A DNA stretch of 64,000 nt from Pectobacterium polonicum (GTDB lineage: Bacteria > Pseudomonadota > Gammaproteobacteria > Enterobacterales > Enterobacteriaceae). The notes beneath the pieces are model-generated. The model ran no database searches and was not told the DNA's origin. It worked only from the letters and a program-made list of their open reading frames with translations. Position numbers and translations under genes: made by a program. Positions 45,370 to 55,598 of this stretch are shown piece after piece (position 1 is the stretch's first letter; every line of letters begins with the position of its first letter). The stretch lies in the NCBI RefSeq assembly GCF_005497185.1, contig NZ_RJTN01000007.1, positions 100,940 through 164,939 on the forward strand, written 5' to 3'.

Positions 45370-45408
45370 ATATTCAGCAAGGGGTAATGAAAAACCTATG
45401 TCGCGAGG

Positions 45409-46230
45409 TTAGATACCATCGCCGTATTCGAAACCGCGGTTGATACCGTTGAAATACTGATCCATATCCATCGCAGGTTTATCGCTTTCCGGGCGACCGA
45501 CGATACGGGCTGGAACCCCTGCCGCCGTCGTGTGTGGTGGAACGGATTGCAACACGACAGAGCCAGCACCAATTTTTGCGCCACAACCGACCTCAATGTT
45601 CCCCAGAATTTTAGCGCCAGCGCCAATCATCACGCCTTCGCGAATTTTAGGGTGGCGATCGCCACTGGTTTTACCCGTGCCGCCCAGCGTGACGGATTGC
45701 AGAATGGAGACGTCGTTTTCAACCACGGCGGTTTCGCCGATCACAATACCTGTTGCATGATCGAGCATGATCCCGCAGCCGATTCTCGCCGCCGGATGGA
45801 TATCCACGCCGAAAGAAACCGATATCTGGTTCTGGAAATAGACCGCCAACGCTTTACGATCCTGAGACCAAAGCCAGTGACCAATGCGATAAGCCTGTAA
45901 TGCATGAAACCCTTTCAGGTAGAGCAGCGGCGTCGAGTATTTATCCACCGCAGGATCGCGCAGACAGACAGCCTGAATATCGCGCGCGGCAGAAACGATC
46001 ATCTGCGGCTCAGCGCGGTAGGCTTCTTCCACCACCTCACGAATAGCGATCGCGGGCATAATAGAATTGGCTAGCTTGTTCGCCAGCATGTAGCTCAGTG
46101 CACTACCTAAATTCTCGTGCTTCAGCAATGTGGCATGAAAAAAGCTGGCCAGCATCGGTTCACAGTCCGCGAGATTGCGCGCTTCTGTTTTGATATTGCT
46201 CCAGACCAGCTTCAATTCTTCTGTCGACAT
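45409..46230 (-). CDS. cysE: Serine O-acetyltransferase
   Basis: 273 aa from the ATG at 46230, the E. coli length; a frame to 46359 runs into the repeat region and lacks a ribosome-binding site. The helical N-domain is followed by a left-handed beta-helix of hexapeptide repeats (about 140-260). The active-site His and Asp lie in IMLDHATGIVIGETA and TGKTSGDRHPKI. The C-terminus ends GDGI, the tail that inserts into CysK to form the cysteine synthase complex. It makes O-acetylserine from serine and acetyl-CoA. Downstream of gpsA as in E. coli, but separated by an ERIC remnant. Confidence 0.97.
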   Translation of the reverse strand: MSTEELKLVWSNIKTEARNLADCEPMLASFFHATLLKHENLGSALSYMLANKLANSIMPAIAIREVVEEAYRAEPQMIVSAARDIQAVCLRDPAVDKYSTPLLYLKGFHALQAYRIGHWLWSQDRKALAVYFQNQISVSFGVDIHPAARIGCGIMLDHATGIVIGETAVVENDVSILQSVTLGGTGKTSGDRHPKIREGVMIGAGAKILGNIEVGCGAKIGAGSVVLQSVPPHTTAAGVPARIVGRPESDKPAMDMDQYFNGINRGFEYGDGI

Positions 46231-46357
46231 TGCCTTACTCTCCGAGATACCACACACCACAACGTATATCTGTTCTAAAACGACAGGCTTATTAGCACTA
46301 CCGCACGTATATAAGAAAATGAAGATACTATGAGCCCCCAGGATTAGGAAGCCCAGC

Positions 46358-46439
46358 ATAGACTCGTCATACTTCGAGTTGTATGTACATTATTAAAAAC
46401 GTTAACGTTTTTCCTGAAACTCGAATTATTTAGAGCATA
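46358..46439 (-). repeat. Internally deleted ERIC element
   Basis: 82 bp. The right part (ACTCGAATTATTTAGAGCATA) and left part (CGTCATACTTCGAGTTG) are the two ERIC termini in minus orientation, joined through the AAAACGTTAACGTTTT palindrome that also occurs in the long copy at 39877. The central ERIC hairpin is absent. It sits between gpsA and cysE and can fold end to end in the transcript. Confidence 0.8.
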
Positions 46440-46451
46440 GAACGACGTGTT

Positions 46452-47471
46452 TTATAATTTGGCGGTTTCGTCTTTACGCGTACGTCCTAACAGACTCAGC
46501 GCCGCCTCTCGGGCATCTTTCCCACAATACAGAACCTGCCAGAGTTGCTCAGTAATCGGCATTTCAACGCCGTAGCGCTGCGCTAATGCCAGAACCTCTT
46601 TCGTATTGCGGTATCCTTCAACAACCTGACCAATGCTATCCTGCGCGCTCTGCACATCCATTCCCTGCCCCAACATCATACCAAAGCGTCGGTTACGGGA
46701 CTGATTATCAGTACAGGTCAGCACCAGATCGCCAAGCCCAGCCATCCCCATGAAAGTGGTAGGGTCCGCACCCAGCGCGGCTCCAAGCCGGGTCATTTCC
46801 GCCAATCCGCGAGTAATCAAAGCGGTACGTGCATTAGCACCAAACCCAATGCCGTCAGACATACCGGCACCGATAGCAATGACGTTTTTCACCGCGCCGC
46901 CCAACTGCACCCCGATAAAATCCGGGTTGCTGTAAACGCGGAAGCTCTTGCCGCAATGGAGTAGCCGTTGCAGGTCGTCAGCAAACTCACTGTCCGTTGA
47001 TGCCAGCGCAATCGCCGTCGGCATACCCGCCGCTAATTCTTTGGCAAATGTCGGGCCAGAGACCACCGCAAGCGGAATAGCTTCGCCCAATGCTTCACGT
47101 GCGACATCCTGTAACAAGCGCCCCGTTTCCGCTTCCAGCCCTTTGGTCGCCCACACGATACGCGTATCGGCACGCAAGTGAGGTTTCAACTGACGCAGAA
47201 CATCACCGAATACGTGGCTCGGCACAACAACCAGCACGTTTCTGCTGGCAGCGAGCGCCTGCGCCAAATTAGCTTCCAACTGTAGGGAATCAGGAAAAGG
47301 CACATCAGGCAGGAATGCCTGATTACAGCGAGCGGCCTGTAACGCCTGAATGTGCGTAGGGTTGTGACCCCACAACACGACTCGATGGCCATTACGCGCC
47401 AGCGTAATGGCTAATGCGGTGCCGTATGAACCGGCACCGATGACGGTCATGGAAGCGTCAGACGCGTTCAT
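46452..47471 (-). CDS. gpsA: Glycerol-3-phosphate dehydrogenase [NAD(P)+]
   Basis: 339 aa. The N-terminal Rossmann motif [21 protein letters not shown] is followed by [12 protein letters not shown], the substrate-site [17 protein letters not shown] and the catalytic Lys in [16 protein letters not shown]. It reduces dihydroxyacetone phosphate to sn-glycerol-3-phosphate for phospholipid synthesis. The ATG overlaps the secB stop by one base (TGATG), so translation is coupled. Order secB-gpsA-cysE is the enterobacterial norm. Confidence 0.98.
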   Translation of the reverse strand: MNASDASMTVIGAGSYGTALAITLARNGHRVVLWGHNPTHIQALQAARCNQAFLPDVPFPDSLQLEANLAQALAASRNVLVVVPSHVFGDVLRQLKPHLRADTRIVWATKGLEAETGRLLQDVAREALGEAIPLAVVSGPTFAKELAAGMPTAIALASTDSEFADDLQRLLHCGKSFRVYSNPDFIGVQLGGAVKNVIAIGAGMSDGIGFGANARTALITRGLAEMTRLGAALGADPTTFMGMAGLGDLVLTCTDNQSRNRRFGMMLGQGMDVQSAQDSIGQVVEGYRNTKEVLALAQRYGVEMPITEQLWQVLYCGKDAREAALSLLGRTRKDETAKL

Positions 47472-47941
47472 CAGGCATCCTGATGCTGCGCAGCGCCTTC
47501 ACCTTCGGTCTGCTGTTGCAGGTAATTCATGAACAGCGCATCAAAGTTAACCGGTGCCAGGTTCAATTGCGGGAAAGTACCGCGAGAAACCAGGCTGGTG
47601 ATGCACTCACGCGCGTAAGGGAACAGAATGTTCGGGCAGTACGCGCCCAGGCAGTGCGCCAGCTGCGTCCCTTCGATACCGCCAACGGTAAAGATACCAC
47701 CTTGTTGAACTTCACACAGAAATGCCGTTTCTTCGCCCAGAGATGCCGTTACGGTCACACGCAGTACGACTTCATAGATGTCATCAGCCAGTTGGTTAGA
47801 AGCCGTATCCAGATCCAGTTTTACTTCTGGCTGCCATTCCTGCTGGAACACCTGAGGCGCATTAGGCGCTTCGAAAGAGATATCTTTGGTGTAGATACGC
47901 TGGATTTGGAAAGCCATTTCTGTGTTGTTTTGTTCAGACAT
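47471..47941 (-). CDS. secB: Protein-export chaperone SecB
   Basis: 156 aa. [19 protein letters not shown] at the N-terminus, the SecA-contacting acidic surface and the signature [26 protein letters not shown] are typical. A tetrameric cytoplasmic chaperone, it keeps preproteins unfolded and delivers them to SecA. First gene of secB-gpsA-(cysE). In E. coli grxC precedes it; here there is no glutaredoxin gene in the 204-bp gap to yibN. Confidence 0.97.
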   Translation of the reverse strand: MSEQNNTEMAFQIQRIYTKDISFEAPNAPQVFQQEWQPEVKLDLDTASNQLADDIYEVVLRVTVTASLGEETAFLCEVQQGGIFTVGGIEGTQLAHCLGAYCPNILFPYARECITSLVSRGTFPQLNLAPVNFDALFMNYLQQQTEGEGAAQHQDA

Positions 47942-48021
47942 GTTAAGTAATACCCTTTTGTTAGATTTTCTTGACGTCTTCCGTCGTCATAAGTGGGCGG
48001 ACGTCAGCACATTTCTGTCAT

Positions 48022-48055
48022 TGTCATACTGCAATCACTGTCGTACTGCAATCAG
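48022..48055. repeat. 17-bp tandem repeat upstream of secB
   Basis: Two copies of TGTC(A/G)TACTGCAATCA(C/G), in the 204-bp gap where grxC lies in other enterobacteria. Confidence 0.7.
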
Positions 48056-48145
48056 CCTGTCGATTATCCTGCAAAATCGCCGCCATTTTCGCTGTGTATG
48101 ATCTACACACATGGCACGATGCGGATAGTTTTACCACAAACCGTT

Positions 48146-48577
48146 TTATTTACCGCGGACTAAAGGCAGATTCTCACCGCTCCAGCCAGCCAGACCGTCT
48201 TTCAGCACCTGCACACGCTCAAAACCGGCTTTGTGCAAGTTCTCGGCCGCTTCACGTGAAGAGAGGCCGTTGGCGCAGACCACGATAATCGGCTGCGACT
48301 TATGTTTTTCAAGTTCACCTACGCTGCCGTTTTTAATGTCGTTCGGCAACAGGTTAAATGCGCTGGCAATATGGCCACGGCGATAGTCGTCACGGTTACG
48401 GATATCAACGACGACAGCATCTTCTTTATTAATCAGTCGGATCGCTTCACCGCGAACCACTTCTTTTACGTTCGACAGTTTACTCTTCACAGTAAGTACA
48501 ATTACCGCAACCAACAGTGCAACCCAGGCGATGCTCAAAATAGGGTTCTTGCTAACGAATGGCATAATCTCTTGCAT
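48146..48577 (-). CDS. yibN: Rhodanese-domain membrane protein YibN
   Basis: 143 aa. One N-terminal membrane segment ([18 protein letters not shown], about 12-30) anchors a cytoplasmic rhodanese domain (about 45-138) with [24 protein letters not shown], the loop [17 protein letters not shown] containing the catalytic-type Cys, and the conserved end [16 protein letters not shown]. The E. coli protein carries Asp-Gly at the Cys position as I recall it, so this copy may retain sulfurtransferase activity. It lies upstream of secB on the same strand. Confidence 0.93.
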   Translation of the reverse strand: MQEIMPFVSKNPILSIAWVALLVAVIVLTVKSKLSNVKEVVRGEAIRLINKEDAVVVDIRNRDDYRRGHIASAFNLLPNDIKNGSVGELEKHKSQPIIVVCANGLSSREAAENLHKAGFERVQVLKDGLAGWSGENLPLVRGK

Positions 48578-48822
48578 GGGGTGTAACGACTCCCGGATCA
48601 GTTAAGCAACAAAAATATAAGGTTCCTGAGTATACCTGCGCGATACGGCAATTACAGCCAGTAAGCCAACATAGCGTATCGAATCTGCGGCGCGCTTTCC
48701 ATTTATCTATCTATTGATGCGCCCAGACGCCCACCTTTGTGCCATGCTTGTCACGTCTGGAAATAGAAATCAGACAAGAGACAACTGGTAAGCCGCTGTT
48801 CATCGTGGAATAATTTATCGAT

Positions 48823-50124
48823 ATGAGTAAAAACGCGTTATTTGTACAGAGTCGAGTAGCATGTAGCGCCGATCGCCAGTTATCCGCATTACACAGGCTA
48901 CTCACCCGCTGCGTCAGCGCGCTCTGCGTTGGCGTTTTGCTGTTGCCCGCACTCGGCCAAGCGGAAGATAATCAGGCGCAGCTTAAGACCCTGCAACAAG
49001 ATATCGCCGCGAAAGAAAAAAGCGTCCAACAGCAGCAACAGCAGCGCAGCACCTTAGTTCAGCAGTTGAAAAAGCAGGAACAGTCTATCTCTCAGGCCAG
49101 TCGTCAACTGCATGAAACACGCAATACGCTGTCTACGCTTAATAAAGAATTAACCAGCCTCAGTGCCTCTATCGCAAAACTGCAATCTCAGCAGGATAAG
49201 CAACAAACGCTGCTCTCCCGTCAGTTGGATGCCGCCTTCCGACAAGGCCGACACAGTGCGCTGCAACTCATGCTGAGCGGAGAAGAAAGCCAGCGCAATG
49301 AGCGCATCCTCGCTTACTTCGGCTACCTGAATGAAGCACGGCAGAAGTCTATCAACGAATTGCAGCAAACCCGCGTAGAGCTGGCTAACCAAAAACGTCA
49401 GTTGGAACAAAAACAGACGCAGCAAAAAACGCTATTAAGTGACCAACAACAGCAACAGCAAACGCTGGAACAGGCACAGTCTGACCGGAAGAAAACGCTG
49501 TCGACACTGGAAAGCTCGCTGGAAAAAGATCGGCAGCAGTTGACGGAACTGCGCCAGAATGAAACCCGCTTACGCGATCAGATCGCCCGCGCAGAGCGAG
49601 AGGCGAAAGCCCGCGCTGAACGGGAAGCACGCGAGGCCGCCAAGGTTCGTGCCAAAGAAGAGCAGGCCAAACGCAGCGGGAGCAGCTACAAACCCACTGA
49701 AGGTGAACGCTCACTTATGGCGCGCACTGGCGGTTTAGGCCGACCTTCTGGTCAAGCTATCTGGCCGGTTAACGGGCGTATTGAGCACCGTTTCGGCGAG
49801 CCGCTACAGGGTGAACTACGCTGGAAAGGCCTGGTAATTACCGCACCGGAAGGGACTGAAGTGAAATCTATCGCCGATGGCACGGTGTTGATGGCCGACT
49901 GGCTACAAGGTTACGGACTGGTGGTGGTTGTGCAGCATGGTAAAGGTGATATGAGCCTGTACGGCTATAACCAGAGCGCATTGGTTTCCGTTGGTGCTCA
50001 GGTCAAGGCCGGTCAAGCCATTGCGTTAGTCGGCACCAGCGGCGGGCAGAGCCAGCCTGGACTGTATTTTGAAATCCGTCGCCAGGGTCAGGCGGTCAAT
50101 CCACAACCTTGGCTGGGAAGATAG
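48823..50124 (+). CDS. envC: Murein hydrolase activator EnvC
   Basis: 433 aa: a signal sequence with a long N-region (about 1-46, core SALCVGVLLLPALGQA), a long coiled coil (about 48-275, Gln/Lys/Glu-rich, e.g. LKTLQQDIAAKEKSVQ) and a C-terminal LytM domain (about 315-433). The zinc-site residues are degenerate: the canonical HxH is YFE in GLYFEIRRQGQ, as in EnvC proteins that activate AmiA/AmiB rather than cut peptidoglycan themselves. It acts at the septum through FtsEX. A TTG-started yibQ follows 2 nt after the stop. Confidence 0.96.
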   Translation: MSKNALFVQSRVACSADRQLSALHRLLTRCVSALCVGVLLLPALGQAEDNQAQLKTLQQDIAAKEKSVQQQQQQRSTLVQQLKKQEQSISQASRQLHETRNTLSTLNKELTSLSASIAKLQSQQDKQQTLLSRQLDAAFRQGRHSALQLMLSGEESQRNERILAYFGYLNEARQKSINELQQTRVELANQKRQLEQKQTQQKTLLSDQQQQQQTLEQAQSDRKKTLSTLESSLEKDRQQLTELRQNETRLRDQIARAEREAKARAEREAREAAKVRAKEEQAKRSGSSYKPTEGERSLMARTGGLGRPSGQAIWPVNGRIEHRFGEPLQGELRWKGLVITAPEGTEVKSIADGTVLMADWLQGYGLVVVVQHGKGDMSLYGYNQSALVSVGAQVKAGQAIALVGTSGGQSQPGLYFEIRRQGQAVNPQPWLGR

Positions 50125-50126
50125 TC

Positions 50127-51068
50127 TTGTCTTATTTAACCAAAACACCGTTATTGGCATTGAGTCTGTTGGCACTTTCTCCTTTGGCGCTGGCCGGAAA
50201 GCTTTCCATCGTGATCGATGATTTTGGCTATCGCCCACATAATGAGAACCAGATTCTGGCGATGCCTACGGCAATTTCCGTCGCGGTATTGCCTAACGCA
50301 CCGTATGCCCGTGAGATGGCAACCAAAGCCCACCAGCAAGGGCGCGAAGTGCTAATCCACCTACCGATGGCGCCAATGAGCAAGCAGCCGCTGGAGCGTG
50401 ACACGCTACGCCCAGATATGAGCAGTGACGAAATTCAGCGCATCATTCGCCAATCGGTCAATAACGTGCCTTACGCCGTGGGGTTGAATAACCATATGGG
50501 CAGCGCGATGACCGCCAGCCTGCCCGGTATGCAAAAAGTCATGCAGGCGCTCAGCGCCTACCAGCTCTATTTCCTCGATAGCATGACCATTGGCAGCAGC
50601 CAATCGAGCCAGGCCGCGGCAGGAACGAACGTAAAAGTCATCAAACGCAAAGTCTTTCTGGATGATTCGCAAAACGAAGCCGAGATTCGCAAACAGTTTA
50701 CCCGCGCGGTGCAAATCGCCCGCCGCAGCGGTTCCGCCATCGCTATCGGGCACCCACACCCTTCAACCATCCGCGTCTTACAGCAGATGTTGCCCACGTT
50801 GGATGCCGATATTGTCTTAGTGCGTCCCAGCCAGTTGCTGAATGAACCAACGCGGCAATATGAGCCTCAGCAGCCAGCCAAACCGCGTAACCCGTTCCGC
50901 GGTATACAGCAGTGTCAGGTCAAACAACCGCCGGAACCGGTGAAGAACGATGTGTTCTTCAAGCTGGTGAGTAGCAGCATTCGGGACAGTGCCGCGGTAA
51001 TGTTTATCAAACACCGCTGGCAGACCTGGATTGAACCAGCCGAGGCCGAAACGCACAAACAGCCGTAA
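50127..51068 (+). CDS. yibQ: Divergent polysaccharide deacetylase YibQ
   Basis: 313 aa with a TTG start at 50127, chosen because GGGAAG lies 8 nt upstream inside the end of envC; an in-frame TTG at 50109 is the alternative. Signal peptide LLALSLLALSPLALA, then the deacetylase-like barrel with LSIVIDDFGYRPHNENQIL, HLPMAP, GLNNHMGSAMT and AIAIGHPHPSTI. These are the motifs of the divergent polysaccharide deacetylase family, expected in the periplasm. The C-terminal 60 residues are Pro/Gln-rich and variable. Translationally coupled to envC as in E. coli. Confidence 0.9.
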   Translation: MSYLTKTPLLALSLLALSPLALAGKLSIVIDDFGYRPHNENQILAMPTAISVAVLPNAPYAREMATKAHQQGREVLIHLPMAPMSKQPLERDTLRPDMSSDEIQRIIRQSVNNVPYAVGLNNHMGSAMTASLPGMQKVMQALSAYQLYFLDSMTIGSSQSSQAAAGTNVKVIKRKVFLDDSQNEAEIRKQFTRAVQIARRSGSAIAIGHPHPSTIRVLQQMLPTLDADIVLVRPSQLLNEPTRQYEPQQPAKPRNPFRGIQQCQVKQPPEPVKNDVFFKLVSSSIRDSAAVMFIKHRWQTWIEPAEAETHKQP

Positions 51069-51094
51069 TGCCGCGTGGGCTCGCTACGGCAAGG

Positions 51095-52126
51095 TTACTC
51101 TTCATCCCAATTGAGAATAACCTTGCCCGACTGACCCGAGCGCATGGCATCGAACCCTTTCTGAAACTCATCAATGTGAAAGCGGTGAGTGATAATCGGT
51201 GACAAATCCAGTCCAGACTGAATCAGCGCCGACATTTTGTACCAGGTTTCGAACATTTCCCGTCCATAGATACCTTTGATAAACAGTCCTTTAAAAATCA
51301 CGTCCCCCCAGTCAATCGACATCGGTTCATGTGGAATGCCCAGCATGGCGATGCGCCCACCGTGATTCATCGCTTTCAGCATGGCACGAAAGGCTGATGG
51401 CGCACCCGACATCTCTAACCCAATATCAAACCCCTCGGTCATGCCCAGATCTATCATCACATCAGCCAGATTTTCCTGCGCCACATTGACGGCACGCGTT
51501 GCCCCCATTTTACTGGCGAGATTCAGACGGTACGCGTTCACATCGGTAATCACGACATTCCTTGCCCCCACGTGACGGCACACCGCCGCTGCCATCATGC
51601 CGATCGGTCCCGCGCCGGCAATCAAGACATCTTCCCCCACTAAATCGAAGGACAGTGCGGTGTGCACCGCGTTACCGAAGGGATCGAAAATAGCGGCCAG
51701 TTCGTCAGAAATATTGTCGGGAATGCGGAACGCGTTGTAGGCAGGAATCACCAGATACTCCGCGAACGAACCGGGACGGTTTACCCCGACGCCGATGGCA
51801 TTACGGCATAAATGACGCCGTCCGGCACGACAGTTACGGCAGTAACCACAGGTAATATGTCCTTCGCCCGAGACACGATCGCCAATATGAAAACCGTTAA
51901 CTTCCTGACCGATAGCGACAATTTCGCCAACGTACTCATGCCCGACGACCATCGGAACGGGAATGGTCTTCTGCGACCATTCGTCCCAGTTATAGATATG
52001 CACGTCTGTCCCGCAGATCGCACTTTTGCGGATTTTAATCATGATATCGTTATGCCCGAGCTCCGGCATGGGAGAATCCACCATCCAGATACCTTCTTCC
52101 GGCCGCAGTTTTGCCAATGCTTTCAT
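51095..52126 (-). CDS. tdh: L-threonine 3-dehydrogenase
   Basis: 343 aa, zinc-dependent medium-chain dehydrogenase. The catalytic zinc site is in [16 protein letters not shown] and [10 protein letters not shown]; the structural zinc loop has four Cys in [19 protein letters not shown]; the NAD site is [16 protein letters not shown]. It oxidises threonine to 2-amino-3-oxobutyrate, which Kbl then cleaves. Ten nt after the kbl stop, so the two form one operon. Confidence 0.97.
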   Translation of the reverse strand: MKALAKLRPEEGIWMVDSPMPELGHNDIMIKIRKSAICGTDVHIYNWDEWSQKTIPVPMVVGHEYVGEIVAIGQEVNGFHIGDRVSGEGHITCGYCRNCRAGRRHLCRNAIGVGVNRPGSFAEYLVIPAYNAFRIPDNISDELAAIFDPFGNAVHTALSFDLVGEDVLIAGAGPIGMMAAAVCRHVGARNVVITDVNAYRLNLASKMGATRAVNVAQENLADVMIDLGMTEGFDIGLEMSGAPSAFRAMLKAMNHGGRIAMLGIPHEPMSIDWGDVIFKGLFIKGIYGREMFETWYKMSALIQSGLDLSPIITHRFHIDEFQKGFDAMRSGQSGKVILNWDEE

Positions 52127-52136
52127 GACGGTATCC

Positions 52137-53333
52137 TCAGATGATCACACCCAGGCGTTTGCCCACGCTGATAAACGCCTCAACGGCAAATTGGATTTGC
52201 TGCGGCGTATGGGCGGCTGACATTTGAGTACGAATACGCGCCTGACCGAGGGGGACAACGGGATAAAAAAAGCCTGCGACATAAACGCCTTCCCGCTGTA
52301 GCGCCTGCGCAAAATCCTGTGCCAACTGTGCCTCACCCAGCATAACGGGAATAATGGCGTGATCGGCCCCCGCTAGCGTGAAACCTGCGGCCGTCATCTT
52401 TTCACGGAATAGACGGGCATTTGCCCACAGACGTTCACGTCGTTCTCCGCCCTGTTCCAGCAGATCCAGTACCCTGAGCGACGCGGTGACAATGGCTGGC
52501 GCAAGTGAGTTGGAAAACAGATAGGGCCGCGAGCGCTGGCGCAACCAGTCGATCACCTCATGCTTGCCCGCCGTATAACCGCCTGACGCACCGCCCAGTG
52601 CCTTGCCTAACGTCCCGGTGATGATATCGACACGCGCCATTACCCCGCGATGTTCATGCGTCCCACGCCCATGTTCACCGACAAACCCCACCGCATGGGA
52701 ATCATCAACCATCACGAGCGCATCATAACGATCCGCCAGATCGCAAATCCCCTGCAAATCGGCAATCACGCCATCCATCGAGAACACGCCGTCGGTGGCG
52801 ATCATCACGTGCCTTGCCCCTTCCGTTCTGGCCAGTTGCAACTGTGCTTCCAGTTGGCTCATATCGTTATTGGCATAGCGATAGCGTCGCGCCTTCGATA
52901 GCCGAACACCGTCAATGATAGAAGCATGGTTAAGCGCATCGGAAATAATCGCATCCTCCGGTCCCATCAGCGTTTCAAACAGCCCGCCGTTGGCATCAAA
53001 GCAGGAGGAATAGAGAATCGCGTCGTCCATGCCCAGAAAATCCGCCAACTTACGTTCCAGCTGTTTGTGGATATCCTGCGTTCCACAGATAAAGCGCACC
53101 GATGCCATGCCGAAACCGTGACTGTCCAATCCAGACTTTGCGGCGGCAATCAGCTCGGGGCTGTCCGCCAGACCAAGATAATTATTGGCACAGAAGTTGA
53201 GCAGGCGGTCGCTGTCCATCACCTCGATTTCAGCTCGCTGCGCAGAGGTAATGATGCGTTCTTCCTTGAATACCCCCTCAGTGCGTGCAGCCATGATTTG
53301 TGTAGTAAGTTGTTGATAAAAACCGGCAGGCAT
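52137..53333 (-). CDS. kbl: Glycine C-acetyltransferase (2-amino-3-ketobutyrate CoA ligase)
   Basis: 398 aa, alpha-oxoamine synthase family, PLP-dependent. The PLP Lys is in [20 protein letters not shown]; the phosphate-site region is [17 protein letters not shown]; the aspartate stacking on PLP lies in [18 protein letters not shown]. It forms glycine and acetyl-CoA from aminoketobutyrate and CoA. First gene of kbl-tdh, divergent from hldD, as in E. coli. Confidence 0.98.
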   Translation of the reverse strand: MPAGFYQQLTTQIMAARTEGVFKEERIITSAQRAEIEVMDSDRLLNFCANNYLGLADSPELIAAAKSGLDSHGFGMASVRFICGTQDIHKQLERKLADFLGMDDAILYSSCFDANGGLFETLMGPEDAIISDALNHASIIDGVRLSKARRYRYANNDMSQLEAQLQLARTEGARHVMIATDGVFSMDGVIADLQGICDLADRYDALVMVDDSHAVGFVGEHGRGTHEHRGVMARVDIITGTLGKALGGASGGYTAGKHEVIDWLRQRSRPYLFSNSLAPAIVTASLRVLDLLEQGGERRERLWANARLFREKMTAAGFTLAGADHAIIPVMLGEAQLAQDFAQALQREGVYVAGFFYPVVPLGQARIRTQMSAAHTPQQIQFAVEAFISVGKRLGVII

Positions 53334-53574
53334 AGCGTCACTCTCCCATAAAAAGATCGCTTTATGGTTTTTAAGCTAGCGGATGTGGGCAGAAATGCGG
53401 GGTAAACAGTCTGAAAATGCTGGCGTCGTCACGGCCTGAATCATCTTAAAAAAATGGGGCAACACGGGATAAATTAAGCTCTGGCTGCTTGCGGTAAAAT
53501 GAAATGCTATTATAGCGGTCATAAACAGTGTGGGGCGCGGTGCCTCACCGGCAAGATTAACAAAGGTCGCGCCC

Positions 53575-54507
53575 ATGATTATCGTTACTGGCGGTGCCGG
53601 TTTTATCGGCAGCAATATCGTAAAATCTCTGAATGACATCGGCTATCGGGACATTCTGGTTGTCGATAACCTGAAAGACGGCACCAAGTTCGCCAATCTG
53701 GTCGATCTGGACATCGCCGATTACGTGGATAAAGAAGATTTCATCGCCAGCATCGTTGCAGGTGACGATCTGGGTGATATCGATGCCGTATTCCATGAAG
53801 GTGCTTGCTCTTCCACCACCGAGTGGGATGGCAAATACATGATGGATAACAACTATCAGTATTCCAAAGACGTGCTGCATTATTGCCTCGATCGCAACAT
53901 TCCGTTCCTGTATGCCTCATCTGCCGCAACCTACGGCGGTCGTAACGATAACTTTATCGAAGAGCGTCAATACGAGCAGCCGCTGAACGTCTATGGTTAC
54001 TCCAAGTTCCTGTTCGACCAGTACGTGCGTGAAATTCTCCCAGAAGCGGAATCGCAGATCTGCGGTTTCCGCTATTTCAACGTCTACGGACCACGCGAAG
54101 GCCACAAAGGCAGCATGGCGAGCGTCGCATTCCACCTGAATAACCAGATTAATCAGGGTGAAAATCCGAAGCTGTTCTCAGGTAGCGAGAACTTCCAACG
54201 TGACTTTATCTACGTCGGTGATGTCGCCGCCGTCAACCTGTGGTTCTGGCAAAACGGGGTTTCCGGCATCTTCAACTGCGGCACCGGTCGCGCCGAATCC
54301 TTCCAGGCTGTCGCCGATGCCACCCTCGCCTTCCATCAGAAAGGCAGTGTGGAATACATCGAGTTCCCTGAGAAACTGAAAGGCCGCTATCAGGCTTATA
54401 CACAAGCCGATCTCACCAATTTGCGTGCCGCAGGCTATGACAAGCCGTTCAAAACCGTCGCCGAAGGCGTGGCGGAATATATGGCCTGGCTGAACCGTAC
54501 CGTTTAA
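53575..54507 (+). CDS. hldD: ADP-L-glycero-D-manno-heptose 6-epimerase
   Basis: 310 aa from the ATG at 53575, giving the E. coli length and the exact start [19 protein letters not shown]. The Rossmann GxxGxxG, the Tyr-x-x-x-Lys catalytic pair in [12 protein letters not shown] and the substrate motif [21 protein letters not shown] are clear. It makes the heptose precursor of the LPS inner core. It begins the hldD-waaF-waaC-waaL cluster and is divergent from kbl. An upstream frame of 15 codons is rejected. Confidence 0.97.
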   Translation: MIIVTGGAGFIGSNIVKSLNDIGYRDILVVDNLKDGTKFANLVDLDIADYVDKEDFIASIVAGDDLGDIDAVFHEGACSSTTEWDGKYMMDNNYQYSKDVLHYCLDRNIPFLYASSAATYGGRNDNFIEERQYEQPLNVYGYSKFLFDQYVREILPEAESQICGFRYFNVYGPREGHKGSMASVAFHLNNQINQGENPKLFSGSENFQRDFIYVGDVAAVNLWFWQNGVSGIFNCGTGRAESFQAVADATLAFHQKGSVEYIEFPEKLKGRYQAYTQADLTNLRAAGYDKPFKTVAEGVAEYMAWLNRTV

Positions 54508-54530
54508 TCGGATAAGGATTCATAAGCGGT

Positions 54531-55598
54531 ATGAAAATTTTGGTCATCGGCCCTTCCTGGGTCGGCGATATGATGATGTCGCACAGCCTTTATCGCACAC
54601 TGAAGGCTGAACACCCGGAAGCGGTCATTGACGTGATGGCGCCAGCCTGGTGCCGTCCGCTGCTGGCACGGATGCCGGAAGTCAATCAGGCGTTAGCGAT
54701 GCCGCTAGGACACGGCGCACTTGAGCTGGGCGAACGTCGCCGTCTTGGCGTATCGCTGCGCGATGCGGGCTATGACCGCGCTTACGTGCTGCCCAACTCC
54801 TTTAAATCCGCGCTGGTCCCTTTCTTTGCCAACATTCCGCAACGCACAGGCTGGCGCGGTGAGATGCGTTACGGATTGCTGAACGATGTACGCGTGCTGG
54901 ATAAAGCCGCCTTTCCGCTGATGGTGCAGCGCTATACCGCGTTAGCCTACGATCGTAGCCGCATCCGCCGTGCTGAGGATCTGCCGCAGCCGTTACTGTG
55001 GCCGCAGTTACAGGTCAATCAGACCGAAATTGCGGATATGACGCAGGCGTTTAACCTCAGCGATGCGCGCCCCATCATCGGTTTTTGCCCCGGTGCCGAA
55101 TTCGGCCCTGCCAAACGCTGGCCGCATTATCACTATGCGGCGCTGGCACAATCACTGATTGAACGCGGCTACCAGATAGCGCTGTTCGGTTCGGCCAATG
55201 ACCGTTCGGCCTGCGACGACATCCTTCAAGGATTGACGGAAGACGCACGACAGCATTGCGCTAATCTGGCAGGGAAAACCTCGCTGGAACAGGCCGTGGT
55301 GCTGATTGCCGCCTGTCATGCTGTCGTCAGCAACGATTCTGGACTCATGCACGTTGCTGCGGCACTTCATCGTCCGCTGGTCGCACTTTACGGCCCAAGC
55401 AGCCCCGACTTTACCCCGCCGCTGTCCCATCAGGCCGAGGTGATTCGCCTGATTACCGGCTATCACCGGGTGCGCAAAGGGGATGCTGAACAGGGTTATC
55501 ACCAAAGTTTGATCGACATTCAGCCCGAACGCGTGCTCAGCGCATTGGATAACTATCTCATGCCCAAAGAAAGCCTCATTCCAGGAACCCATGCATGA
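54531..55598 (+). CDS. waaF: ADP-heptose--LPS heptosyltransferase II
   Basis: 355 aa, glycosyltransferase family 9. MKILVIGPSWVGDMMMSHSLYRTLK opens the N-lobe (read as ILVIGPSWVGDMMMSHSL); the nucleotide side has GFCPGAEFGPAKRWPHYHYA and NDSGLMHVAAALHRPLVALYGPSSP. It adds the second heptose to the inner core on the cytoplasmic face of the inner membrane. 23 nt after hldD; its stop overlaps the waaC start by 4 nt (ATGA). Confidence 0.97.
   Translation: MKILVIGPSWVGDMMMSHSLYRTLKAEHPEAVIDVMAPAWCRPLLARMPEVNQALAMPLGHGALELGERRRLGVSLRDAGYDRAYVLPNSFKSALVPFFANIPQRTGWRGEMRYGLLNDVRVLDKAAFPLMVQRYTALAYDRSRIRRAEDLPQPLLWPQLQVNQTEIADMTQAFNLSDARPIIGFCPGAEFGPAKRWPHYHYAALAQSLIERGYQIALFGSANDRSACDDILQGLTEDARQHCANLAGKTSLEQAVVLIAACHAVVSNDSGLMHVAAALHRPLVALYGPSSPDFTPPLSHQAEVIRLITGYHRVRKGDAEQGYHQSLIDIQPERVLSALDNYLMPKESLIPGTHA

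Noticed and set aside
46231..46359. 43-codon N-terminal extension of CysE
   Set aside because: The ATG at 46230 gives the standard 273-residue protein and has a ribosome-binding site; the extension has none.
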